Assembly (NCBI GenBank): GCA_022824865.1
Contig: JAJDZD010000008.1
Location: 1 to 33,442, forward strand
From: Chloroflexota bacterium
GTDB taxonomy: Bacteria; Chloroflexota; UBA11872
DNA length: 33,442 nt
Direction: 5' to 3'
Translations under genes and position numbers: made by a program
In this document: positions 15,983 to 23,555 of the stretch, one piece after another
How positions within the stretch are numbered: position 1 is the stretch's first letter
Layout of the letters: each line of letters begins with the position of its first letter
The notes under the pieces: generated by a model
The model's database searches: none
Seen by the model: the letters and a program-made list of their open reading frames with translations, nothing else
What the model was told of the DNA's origin: nothing

Positions 15983-17594
15983 CGCGTCTCCTCCGTCGTC
16001 GCCGCCTGCGTCGTGGGCGGGTCGTTGTTTCGGGCTTCGACTCGGTCTCTGTCTCCTCGGCCTTGGCCTTGGCTGCCTCCACCTTCGCTTGATGCTCCCC
16101 CATCACGTCGCGCGCCATCGGCCAGTGGGCCGGAAACAGCTTCCCGGTCCCCGTCGTGAAGTATTGCTGAACGATCGCAATAATGCTCGAAATCACCCAA
16201 TACACCACTAGGCCCGCCTGGAATGTCCAGGCAAAGACCACCACGATGATCGGCATGAACTGCATCACCCGGTTCATCGTCGCCGCCTGCCCCGTCGCGG
16301 TGCTGGACGCCATCATTCGCGCTTGTATGAGTTGGAACGCGCCTGCCAACAGCGCCAGAACCGAGATATAGAACCCGCCCGACGCAAACAGGTCAAAGTT
16401 CGCCGGCAGCCGCGTAAAGCCCGCCACCTGCGCCGCCTCCTGCCCCTGGCCGCTGTTCCACCAGTCCCGCAGGTAGGTCTTTGTCGAATCGGTGGCCGGA
16501 CCCCAGTAGGCGTACACGTCGCGGGCCAGCGCGTAGCGTCCGTCCTCCAGGACGTCCGCCAGCGCCGGATAGGCACGGTCGGCCCCGCGCGCCTCGATGT
16601 TTAGCATCCGGATGTCATCCGTCCGCATCGGCGGCGAGACGCCCAGCGACCCTGGTTCCGCCCGGAGCGCATTGAAGTAGTCGTCCACGCTGTTGTGCTC
16701 GCGGATCGGCACTTGAATCGGATCGCCGTTCAGCACAATTCGTTCCAGCAACATGGGCGCGCTCAGGTCGTCCTTCAGCCCGTGCAGCACAATCGGCCCC
16801 ACCCCGGCGTCCACGTCCGCCCAATTCACAATCCGGCCGCGCAGAATCCCTTCAACCTGATCGACCGTCAGACGCGCGGCCGCCCGGTCCCGTTCCACCA
16901 GGAACGCCGCCGCCTGCACCAGGCGCGTTTCGTCAGTTCCCGCGGGCATCTGGCTCAAATCCGCCTCGTTGTCGAGAAAGATCGCCGCCGCCGTCCCATC
17001 GCTCAGCAGAGCGATCGCGGACTCGGCGTCCACCACGTCCGTACGGAACTGGTAATTGGCCGCGAACTGTGTGAACGACACCGCCAGCGACGACTCCAGC
17101 GGCGTCGGTAACTCCGTCGTCGCAATCACCACGTCCACCGGCTCTGTCGGCGCCGCGTCGCCGATCACCTGGATCGTCGAATCCTCCCGCGCCAGGTTGA
17201 ACCACAGGAACTGCTCGTTCAGCAGCCCGCGGCTGCTGAGCGTCAGGATGCCTCCGTACAGGGCCAGCAGCACCGGCAACTGGATGAAGATCGGCAGGCA
17301 CCCCGCCATCGGGTTGACGCCGCGTTCCTTGTACAACTTCATCGTCGCTTCCGAGACCGCCTGCCGGTCGCCCTTGAAGCGCTTGCGGATGTTCTCCAGT
17401 TCCGGCTGGATCAGCTGCATCTTTCGCTGCGAGGTGATCTGCTTCAGCGTCAGCGGAATCATCAGCAGCCGGATCAGCACCGTGAACAACACGATCGCGA
17501 TGGCGTAGCTGCCCACCGCGTCGTGGATCAGCGTCAGCGCGTTGCTGAGCGGATCGACCGCCCACGTCTGCCAGGTGTTGGGGATTGCTTCCAT
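15975..17594 (-). CDS. yidC: YidC/Oxa1 insertase with inserted PstS-like solute-binding domain
   Basis: 539 residues. The insertase core has TM1 at 28-50 with the groove Arg42 (VLIRLLMIPLTLKQ), a cytoplasmic helical hairpin (57-92), TM2 at 94-118 (NPMAGCLPIFIQLPVLLALY), then, after a long insert, TM3 (about 404-425), TM4 (443-463, FAWTFQAGLVVYW) and TM5 (465-480). The loop between TM2 and TM3, normally about 20-30 residues and outside the membrane, holds about 260 extra residues (138-398). These read as a type II periplasmic binding protein of the PstS/PBP_like_2 kind: VVIATTELPTPLESSLAVSF, IALLSDGTAAAIFLDNE, LTVDQVEGILRGRIVNWADV, GSLGV, YALARDVYAYW and a last helix ending GQEAAQVAGFTRLP. The frame is unbroken through both junctions. 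The C-terminus is a tail of about ten Arg. It lies 15 bp after yidD and overlaps jag. Confidence 0.93.
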   Translation of the reverse strand: MEAIPNTWQTWAVDPLSNALTLIHDAVGSYAIAIVLFTVLIRLLMIPLTLKQITSQRKMQLIQPELENIRKRFKGDRQAVSEATMKLYKERGVNPMAGCLPIFIQLPVLLALYGGILTLSSRGLLNEQFLWFNLAREDSTIQVIGDAAPTEPVDVVIATTELPTPLESSLAVSFTQFAANYQFRTDVVDAESAIALLSDGTAAAIFLDNEADLSQMPAGTDETRLVQAAAFLVERDRAAARLTVDQVEGILRGRIVNWADVDAGVGPIVLHGLKDDLSAPMLLERIVLNGDPIQVPIREHNSVDDYFNALRAEPGSLGVSPPMRTDDIRMLNIEARGADRAYPALADVLEDGRYALARDVYAYWGPATDSTKTYLRDWWNSGQGQEAAQVAGFTRLPANFDLFASGGFYISVLALLAGAFQLIQARMMASSTATGQAATMNRVMQFMPIIVVVFAWTFQAGLVVYWVISSIIAIVQQYFTTGTGKLFPAHWPMARDVMGEHQAKVEAAKAKAEETETESKPETTTRPRRRRRRRRRRGG

Positions 17595-17609
17595 GAGGTG
17601 TGCGTGTCC

Positions 17610-17819
17610 CTAGGGGACGGGGTCGTAGCCTCCGGCGCGCCACGGGTGGCAGCGCGCCACTCGCCGCATCGCCATCCCGCCTCCCCGGAACACCCCGTAG
17701 CGCTTGACTGCCTCGTGCGCGTACTCGGAGCAGCACGGTTCGTATCGGCATGTCGACCCAAATGCCGGAGACACCCACCGCTGGTAGGCCCGGATCGTCC
17801 AGAGCACGGCGAATGTCAT
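17610..17819 (-). CDS. yidD: YidD membrane protein insertion efficiency factor
   Basis: 69 residues with the family signature: AYQRWVSPAFGSTCRYEPCCSEYAHEA, then RRVARCHPWRAGGYDPVP at the C-terminus. YidD is a small membrane-associated protein that assists YidC-dependent insertion. The ATG overlaps the rnpA stop by ATGA, and yidC starts 15 bp downstream. This is the classical rnpA-yidD-yidC order. Confidence 0.96.
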   Translation of the reverse strand: MTFAVLWTIRAYQRWVSPAFGSTCRYEPCCSEYAHEAVKRYGVFRGGGMAMRRVARCHPWRAGGYDPVP

Positions 17820-18157
17820 TCGGCCAGCCGCGCCTGCGACTGACGGAACCCGCGCGCGACGGCCGCTGCCAGCTCCTCCGACGGCGCGGATGCGGCCCGC
17901 TGTCGCGGCAGCGCCACAATGTCCAGCGCCCGCGGCAGGTCCGAAAGCTGACGACGCAACGCTTCCCTCACCCGACGGCGCAGCCGATTGCGACGCACCG
18001 CTGAACCGTGTCGCCGTGACACCGGCACCGCCACCCGCGCTGCATCCGACCCGCCCGGCGCCACAAATAACACAAGCGGCCGGGTTACGACCTTGGTGCC
18101 GCGTGTACGGACACGCGCGATATCAGCAGCCCGGCGCAGGCGGTTGCGGCGGTTCAT
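17816..18157 (-). CDS. rnpA: ribonuclease P protein component
   Basis: 113 residues, the usual length. It is the basic protein subunit that helps the RNase P RNA cleave tRNA precursors. The conserved RNR region reads RRHGSAVRRNRLRRRVREALR (residues about 49-69), preceded by an N-terminal MNRRNRLRRAADIARV resembling the L-x-F/R start of the family. It begins 32 bp after the rpmH stop and overlaps yidD by 4 bp. Position and motif together make the call firm despite normal sequence divergence. Confidence 0.94.
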   Translation of the reverse strand: MNRRNRLRRAADIARVRTRGTKVVTRPLVLFVAPGGSDAARVAVPVSRRHGSAVRRNRLRRRVREALRRQLSDLPRALDIVALPRQRAASAPSEELAAAVARGFRQSQARLAE

Positions 18158-18189
18158 TGGTTGAAAACCGCGTCGTGCGGCGACGCGGG

Positions 18190-18324
18190 TCAGACGGTCA
18201 GGCGCTTGCGACCCTTCCGCCGGCGCCTGCGGAGGATCGCTCGACCGCTGCGCGTCGCCATGCGGGCACGAAAACCGTGCCGGCGCCTACGTCGTCGAAC
18301 CTTGGGTTGGTATGTGCGTTTCAT
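18190..18324 (-). CDS. rpmH: 50S ribosomal protein L34
   Basis: 44 residues, very basic: [20 protein letters not shown] followed by [10 protein letters not shown] and a C-terminal Arg/Lys run ending KRLTV. KRTYQP at the N-terminus and GRAILRRRR are L34 hallmarks. It is the first gene of the leftward operon rpmH-rnpA-yidD-yidC-jag-pfkB-rqcH. A candidate extended -10 lies about 37-45 bp upstream. Confidence 0.96.
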   Translation of the reverse strand: MKRTYQPKVRRRRRRHGFRARMATRSGRAILRRRRRKGRKRLTV

Positions 18325-18360
18325 AGGTGGTCGCGGCTTCCTCGGACGCCGCAGGCCTTG

Positions 18361-18369
18361 AGTGTATCA
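18361..18369 (-). promoter_or_regulatory. candidate extended -10 promoter of the rpmH operon
   Basis: The minus strand reads TGATACACT, an extended -10 (TG-n-TACACT) 37-45 bp before the rpmH ATG at 18324. No good -35 is seen, which is compatible with an extended -10 promoter. It is a motif match only. Confidence 0.35.
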
Positions 18370-18427
18370 CCGGCCACCATCCCACCGGGCGGTTCGTAAG
18401 GCGCTAGCTCTCGAAGCGAGCGGATGC

Positions 18428-18643
18428 CTACGAGGGCGGCCCCGAGTCTCGGTTACCAATCATGCCCTCGATCAATCCTTCGATCCGGGACACCCGCTCG
18501 CTGAGGTTATTCACGCGCTCGGTCAAATCGTCCACACGTTTCGTCAGAGTCTGCAAATCTCGGCGCAAGTCCCGCCACAAACTGACGATCAGACCGGCAA
18601 GGGCAATGCCCACACTCACGACGGCGATAGTTTCAGGCGACAT
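18428..18643 (-). CDS. small membrane-anchored coiled-coil protein
   Basis: 71 residues starting MSPETIAVVSVGIALAGLIV. One N-terminal membrane segment (about 5-24) is followed by a heptad-patterned helix (LQTLTKRVDDLTERVNNL, then SERVSRIEGLIEGM) likely to form a coiled coil with hydrophobic a/d positions. The ATG at 18643 has a good ribosome site (AGGAG about 10 nt upstream); the frame is open further upstream but without such a signal. Similar small proteins are common hypotheticals in many bacteria. No function can be assigned. It is oriented like the rpmH operon and ends 103 bp before rpmH. Confidence 0.75.
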   Translation of the reverse strand: MSPETIAVVSVGIALAGLIVSLWRDLRRDLQTLTKRVDDLTERVNNLSERVSRIEGLIEGMIGNRDSGPPS

Positions 18644-18818
18644 AGGGCGGCTTCTCCTGGCATCCGCCCATGTGCTTAGACCTGCCTGAATCGTATCAAG
18701 TCTTCGTTGACACCTGCACGGCCCGGTAAGCGCTCCCAGGGCATCTCGGTATGGCCGCGTCATTACCCCCATCCAACCGGTGTGCTAGCGTCCCACGTTC
18801 AGCGCCTCGGCTTCGGCA

Positions 18819-19163
18819 ATGGCCAAAACCCCAACCCTCGTCTATCGCTGGTCCGCCGTCCCGCGCCCCAAGGCTTGGCGCAAGGCCCGCCGCACGGTCT
18901 ACGAGTTCCTCAAATTCGCGGCCGCTTCACTTGACTGGCCCCTCGGCCGCGTCATGGTTGGCCGCGGCGGTGGACATCCCTCCCTGATCGTCGAATTCGC
19001 ATTCAAACGCACGGCCGACTTCGAAGCCGCCTGGGACCGCATGGCCGCCGACCCGCACAGCGAGGCCCTCTGGGCAACGCTGGCTCCAATGCTCCACGAC
19101 TCCACCGTCCGCCGCGAACTCTTCGCCGTCCAGTACGCCCGCATCGGCACAACCGACCGCTAG
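18819..19163 (+). CDS. hypothetical protein, NIPSNAP-like dimeric alpha/beta barrel
   Basis: 114 residues. The C-terminal half (FAFKRTADFEAAWDRMAADP, then WATLAPML and VRRELFAVQ) has the pattern of NIPSNAP/EthD-type ferredoxin-like dimeric barrels: a beta strand, a helix with AAWxRMAADP, then a final strand. The ATG at 18819 is the likely start. It ends 6 bp before the Gfo/Idh/MocA gene, so the two are probably co-translated. The family call is by pattern and tentative. Confidence 0.7.
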   Translation: MAKTPTLVYRWSAVPRPKAWRKARRTVYEFLKFAAASLDWPLGRVMVGRGGGHPSLIVEFAFKRTADFEAAWDRMAADPHSEALWATLAPMLHDSTVRRELFAVQYARIGTTDR

Positions 19164-19169
19164 CCGTCA

Positions 19170-20225
19170 ATGACGCCGAAACCTGAGACGCTCGGCGCCG
19201 GCATCATTGGCGCCGGCGGCATTGCCCGCGGCGCCCACCAGCCCGGCTTCGCCGCCCAGCCGAACGTCGACATCGTGGCTGCGGCCGACCCCATGCCGGG
19301 CCGCGCCGCTGAGTTCGCCCGCGACTTCGACATCCCCCACGCCTACACCGACTACCGCGACTTACTCGCCCGCCATGACATCGATGTGGTGTCCGTCGGC
19401 ACCCCGCCCTTCGCCCACGCCGAAACCACCATCGCGGCCCTCGAAGCCGGTAAACACGTCTTCTGCGAAAAACCCATGGCCATGAACGCCGCCGAAGCCC
19501 AGGCCATGGCCGATGCTGCCCAGCGCGCCGGCCGCGTCCTCGCCATCGACTTCCAGACCCGCTTCAGCCGTGATGCCCAACGTGCCCACCAACTCGTTGC
19601 GGGCGGCCGCCTCGGCGCGCCCAACTTTGCCCGCGCCACCATGCTCCGCCAGGCCGGCGTCCCCACCTGGGGCACCTTCACGTCCAGGGCCGCCAACGGC
19701 GGCGGCGCCCTCATCGACATCGGCGTCCACGCCCTCGACCGCGCCCTCTACGTCCTCGGCCACCCCACGCCACGCAGCGTTTGGGGCGCCATTGGCCGTC
19801 CGTTCGGCAACCGCGGCGGCGTCACCAACCGCTGGGGTCCCTGGGATACCTCCAATTACGACGTTGACGACTACGCCTTCGCCGGCATCCGCTTCGAGGG
19901 CGACCTGATCCTGCTCCTCGAGTGCTCGTGGATCCTGCGCATCGGCCAGAGCGTCGAGCGCCTCACCGTCTCAGCCGCCGACGGCGGCCTCGAAATCAGC
20001 CCGCTCCGCGTCTTCCACGACCGCGACGGCTTCCACAGCACCGAGTCCTACGACACCAGCGGCGAGACCCGCAAAGAGCACGTAATCTCCGTCGCCGACT
20101 TCATCCGCGCGGTCCGCGAAGGCGGCGAGCCCACCGTCACCGCCGCCCAGGGCGTCACGGTCACCCGCATCGTCGACGCCATCTACCAATCCGCCGCCGA
20201 GCGAACCGAAATCCAACTCGCCTAG
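19170..20225 (+). CDS. Gfo/Idh/MocA-family oxidoreductase
   Basis: 351 residues. The N-terminal Rossmann fold (GAGIIGAGGIARGAHQPGF) binds NAD(P). Next come VDIVAAADPMPGRAAEFA, VVSVGTPPFAHAETTIAALE and the catalytic EKP motif (HVFCEKPMAMN, Lys101). The C-terminal domain has GGGALIDIGVHALDRALYVL with the family Asp and His. These enzymes oxidise sugars or inositols or reduce related compounds; the substrate is unknown. It follows the NIPSNAP-like gene by 6 bp and faces citrate synthase tail to tail. Confidence 0.93.
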   Translation: MTPKPETLGAGIIGAGGIARGAHQPGFAAQPNVDIVAAADPMPGRAAEFARDFDIPHAYTDYRDLLARHDIDVVSVGTPPFAHAETTIAALEAGKHVFCEKPMAMNAAEAQAMADAAQRAGRVLAIDFQTRFSRDAQRAHQLVAGGRLGAPNFARATMLRQAGVPTWGTFTSRAANGGGALIDIGVHALDRALYVLGHPTPRSVWGAIGRPFGNRGGVTNRWGPWDTSNYDVDDYAFAGIRFEGDLILLLECSWILRIGQSVERLTVSAADGGLEISPLRVFHDRDGFHSTESYDTSGETRKEHVISVADFIRAVREGGEPTVTAAQGVTVTRIVDAIYQSAAERTEIQLA

Positions 20226-20238
20226 CGCAACCGCTTCG

Positions 20239-21363
20239 TCAGCCGCGCTCCGCCATCGGCGTCACCGGGCGATCCATGTGCCCGACGTACTCGGCGCGCG
20301 GCCGGATGATCCGGTTGTTGCCCTGCTGCTCCAGCACGTGCGCCGTCCAGCCGCTCATCCGGCTGATCGCGAAGATCGGCGTAAACAGGTCCGGCGGAAT
20401 CTCCAGCGAGGCGTACACCGTCGCCGCGTAGAAGTCCACGTTGGAGTTCAGGTTCTTCTCCCGCAGCATCACCGCTTCCATCACCTGCGAAATGTCGAAC
20501 CACTCGGCGCGACCTGAGGCCGGCGCCAGCTCCCGCGCGATTTCGCGCAAGATCGTGGCCCGCGGGTCCGCTGTGCGGTACACCGCGTGGCCGAAGCCCA
20601 TCACCAGTTCGCGATTCGCCAGCTTGTCCATCACCCAGGCTTCAGCTTCCTCTTCCGACTTCACCTGCAGCAGCATCTCCAGCACGGCCTGGTTGGCCCC
20701 GCCGTGCAACGGGCCGCGCAGCGCGCCAACGGCTCCGGCGATGGCCGAGTGCATGTCGGTCAGCGTGGCGGCGATCACGCGCGCGGCAAACGTGCTGGCG
20801 TTGAACTCGTGATCCGCCTGTAGCACCAGCATCACGTCGATCGTCCGCGTCGCCTCCGCCTTCGGCGCTTCGCCGAAGTACGTGGCCAGGAATGACTCGG
20901 CAATCGAGCCGTCCGGCGGATCGAGTGGGTCGCGTCCTTCCAACAAACGGCCGGCTTGCGCCACGATGTTCGGCGTCTGCGCCAGCAACCGCACCGCCTT
21001 GCGCTCCGCGGCCTCCAGCGAGTCGTCGCCCTGGTCGGGGTCGAAGCTGCCCAGCATCGACACCGCCGTGCGCAGCGCCACCATCGGCGTCGAGTCGCCG
21101 GGCAGCGACGCCAGCATGTCCATCACCGGCCCCGGCAGATCGCGGGACTCGTTCAGTTGATTGGTCAGCGCGTCAAGCTGGCTACGGCTCGGCAGTTCGT
21201 CATGCCACAACAGGTAGGCGACTTCCTCGAAGGTCGTCTCCGCCCCAACGAGGTCGGCAATGTCGATGCCGCGGTAGGTCAACCGGCCGACTTCGCCGTC
21301 GACTGAACTCAGCGCCGACCGGCCGGCAACGACCCCTCGCAGGCCGCTCTCTTTCGCTGCCAT
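20239..21363 (-). CDS. citrate synthase (or 2-methylcitrate synthase)
   Basis: 374 residues, the short bacterial type. It condenses oxaloacetate with acetyl-CoA (or propionyl-CoA). It has LTYRGIDIADLV near the N-terminus and His185 in ADHEFNASTF. His220 lies in GPLHGGAN, His259 in VMGFGHAVYRTADPR and Asp310 in NSNVDFYAATVY; these three are the expected catalytic set. It ends with FAISRMSGWTAHVLEQ and PRAEYVG. The ATG at 21363 has a strong GGAGG site; the frame is open upstream, but that part has no family similarity. Citrate and methylcitrate synthase cannot be separated here without phylogeny. Confidence 0.93.
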   Translation of the reverse strand: MAAKESGLRGVVAGRSALSSVDGEVGRLTYRGIDIADLVGAETTFEEVAYLLWHDELPSRSQLDALTNQLNESRDLPGPVMDMLASLPGDSTPMVALRTAVSMLGSFDPDQGDDSLEAAERKAVRLLAQTPNIVAQAGRLLEGRDPLDPPDGSIAESFLATYFGEAPKAEATRTIDVMLVLQADHEFNASTFAARVIAATLTDMHSAIAGAVGALRGPLHGGANQAVLEMLLQVKSEEEAEAWVMDKLANRELVMGFGHAVYRTADPRATILREIARELAPASGRAEWFDISQVMEAVMLREKNLNSNVDFYAATVYASLEIPPDLFTPIFAISRMSGWTAHVLEQQGNNRIIRPRAEYVGHMDRPVTPMAERG

Positions 21364-21511
21364 CAACGTCCCTCCTCGCGATTCGCTAACACAACGTCGG
21401 GCAGGCCAGGGATCGGCGGCGCCGAGCGGCCTGCGGCGCGGAGGGCGCAATGGCGCGCAACCGCGCCGGCAGCCATTGTAGGCGATGCAGCGCAGGCAGC
21501 CCCGGGGCTGT

Positions 21512-22918
21512 CTAGATGGACGGTTGCGCCGCGTCCCAGCCCGTCCGCTGCTCCGCCGCCGCGGCGAACCCCAGCGTCACCCCGTCGGCCAGCCGCGGTC
21601 CAACCACCTGCAGGCCAATCGGTAAACCCTCCGCTGTCAATCCCGCTGGAATGCTCACCGCCGGCTGCCCCGTCATGTTGAACGGGTACATGTGCTGGAA
21701 CCAGCGTTCGACCCACGAGTCCGGCGCGTCCGTCACGCCCGTACCCGGATCCACCGGCAGCGGCGGCTGCAACAGCGCCGGTGTCATCACCACGTCAAAC
21801 TCCTGATACAGCCGCTCGAACGCTGCCCACACGTCGCGTCGGTCCGCCTCGGCCGCCAGGTACTCGGTCGCATTGATCCGATGCCCGTGCTCCACCCGTG
21901 CCACCAGCGTCGCGTCGGAAACGCGCCGCATCTCATCCAGCCGCTCGCCCACGTTGAGCGCCAGCGACACGTCGAACAGCGTCGCCCACGACTCGATCCA
22001 GTCGTCCAGGAACGGATCGACCTGAGTCACGTCAAACCCGTCGTCCGCCAGGGCTTCCACTGCCGCCAGACACGGCTGCAGCACCTCTGGATCAGCCTCC
22101 GCGTCGCCGAACTGCGGCGCCCAGGCAATACGTCCGGACGTCGGCGGATGGCTCGCGATCTCCGCGTAACGTACGCCTTCCGGCGGCAGCGACGCCGGGT
22201 CCGCGTGATCCTGGGCGGCAATCACGTCCAGCAGCAGCGCCGTGTCGGCCACCGAGCGCGCCATCGGCCCCAGGTGCGACATCGGCGCAAACCCATGCCG
22301 CAGCGGCGCGTGCGGCACCCGGCCCAACGTCGGCTTGTGGCCCACCACCCCACAGCACGCGGCCGGAATCCGAATTGAGCCGCCCCCATCCGTGCCCAGC
22401 GCCAGCGCCACCTGTCCCGCCGCCAGCGCCGCCGCTGAGCCGCTGCTCGATCCCCCTGGCGTATTTCCGGCCGACCACGGATTGCGCGTCGCCGGACCCA
22501 GTGGACTATGGCCAAAAGCCAGGTGCCCGTACTCCGGCATGGCGGTCATGCCCACGATCACCGCGCCCGCGGCCCGCAGCCGCGCCACGGCTGGGGCGTC
22601 GGCTTCCTCACGATTGCCTTGCATCAACAGCGATCCGACCTCGCGCGGCAGCCCGCCCACGGCCACCTGCTCCTTGACCGCAATCGGTACTCCCGCCAGC
22701 GGACCCGGTGTCGCGCCGCCCGCCCGCCTCTCGTCCAGCGCCGCCGCCGCCGCCAACGCCCCGTCCGCGTCGACGTGACGAAAAGCGCGCAGCTCATCGT
22801 CGGTGGCGGCAATCCGCGCCAGCGCGGCCTCAAGAACCTCCCGAGCGCTGACCTGTCCGTCGTGGACGGCCCCCGCAATTTCCCTTGCCGAGGCGAACGG
22901 TATTGCACCGAGGTCCAC
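21512..22918 (-). CDS. amidase (amidase signature family)
   Basis: 468 residues, full length. The Ser-cisSer-Lys triad is visible: Lys82 (GVPIAVKEQV), the cis-Ser within GGSSSGSAAA (157-158) and nucleophile Ser181 in GTDGGGSIRIPA. The protein ends with the family pattern NMTGQPAVSIPAG followed by GLPIGLQVVGPRLAD. It hydrolyses an amide of unknown identity. GatA is unlikely, as no gatB/gatC neighbours are seen. It lies 23 bp downstream of the cytochrome c gene in the same direction. Confidence 0.92.
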   Translation of the reverse strand: MDLGAIPFASAREIAGAVHDGQVSAREVLEAALARIAATDDELRAFRHVDADGALAAAAALDERRAGGATPGPLAGVPIAVKEQVAVGGLPREVGSLLMQGNREEADAPAVARLRAAGAVIVGMTAMPEYGHLAFGHSPLGPATRNPWSAGNTPGGSSSGSAAALAAGQVALALGTDGGGSIRIPAACCGVVGHKPTLGRVPHAPLRHGFAPMSHLGPMARSVADTALLLDVIAAQDHADPASLPPEGVRYAEIASHPPTSGRIAWAPQFGDAEADPEVLQPCLAAVEALADDGFDVTQVDPFLDDWIESWATLFDVSLALNVGERLDEMRRVSDATLVARVEHGHRINATEYLAAEADRRDVWAAFERLYQEFDVVMTPALLQPPLPVDPGTGVTDAPDSWVERWFQHMYPFNMTGQPAVSIPAGLTAEGLPIGLQVVGPRLADGVTLGFAAAAEQRTGWDAAQPSI

Positions 22919-22941
22919 GTTCGACCTCCCCGCTCGGTTGC

Positions 22942-23499
22942 CTACCGGTCCGGCGCGATGAGTGGAATAGGCGTCAGCGTCGTACTCGCCGGCACCGTCG
23001 GCACGATGCCCGGGTTCAACACCAGGTCGTCAGGATTGGTTTCGTTGTAGAAGCCCGGCATGTGCGGAGACGCTCGCACGTACCACACCAACTCCCAGAT
23101 CTCCTCTTCGGTCGTCCGCGAACCATATTCCGGCATGTCGCCGCGGCCGGCCCAGATCTTGTAGAAAATCGCCCCGTCCGTCTGGTTCTGAACCGCCGGA
23201 TGCGAGAAATTGCGTGGCCGCGGCACCAGCAACTGCACCTGCGGTCCATTGCCGTCCGCCAGGTGCCCATGGCACTTCGCGCACGTGAACCGGTATTGGT
23301 AGTGGGCCCGCATCAACACCGCTTCCGAAAGCTCCAGCGGGTTCTTCTGGACTTCGAATTGCCCCGGCACCAACCATTCTTCGGTTTCCTGCCGCAGACC
23401 CAACGAAGGAAGCCACGTGAACAACCAGAACATGCCGCCGAGCAGCAAGACCAGGATGACTATGGTGGTGTCGGTGACCGCCGAGCCGCTACGTTCCAC
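22942..23499 (-). CDS. membrane-anchored c-type cytochrome
   Basis: 185 residues. One N-terminal membrane segment (TTIVILVLLLGGMFWLFTWL) anchors a single haem-c domain outside the membrane, with CAKCH binding haem and GDMPEYG providing the likely Met ligand. The order CxxCHG...ADGNG...PRNF...GDMP resembles small mono-haem electron carriers of oxidase or dehydrogenase complexes. The start is a GTG; no better upstream start is seen. No partner oxidoreductase is in the window. Confidence 0.87.
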   Translation of the reverse strand: MERSGSAVTDTTIVILVLLLGGMFWLFTWLPSLGLRQETEEWLVPGQFEVQKNPLELSEAVLMRAHYQYRFTCAKCHGHLADGNGPQVQLLVPRPRNFSHPAVQNQTDGAIFYKIWAGRGDMPEYGSRTTEEEIWELVWYVRASPHMPGFYNETNPDDLVLNPGIVPTVPASTTLTPIPLIAPDR

Positions 23500-23555
23500 G
23501 TGTACGCCCCTGTGCGTTCCGCACCGGGCGGAAGCCGCGCGATGTTAGCACCGAC

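Noticed and set aside
18325..18430. Replication origin near rpmH
   Set aside because: No dnaA, no DnaA-box cluster, no AT-rich unwinding stretch and no change in strand skew were seen.
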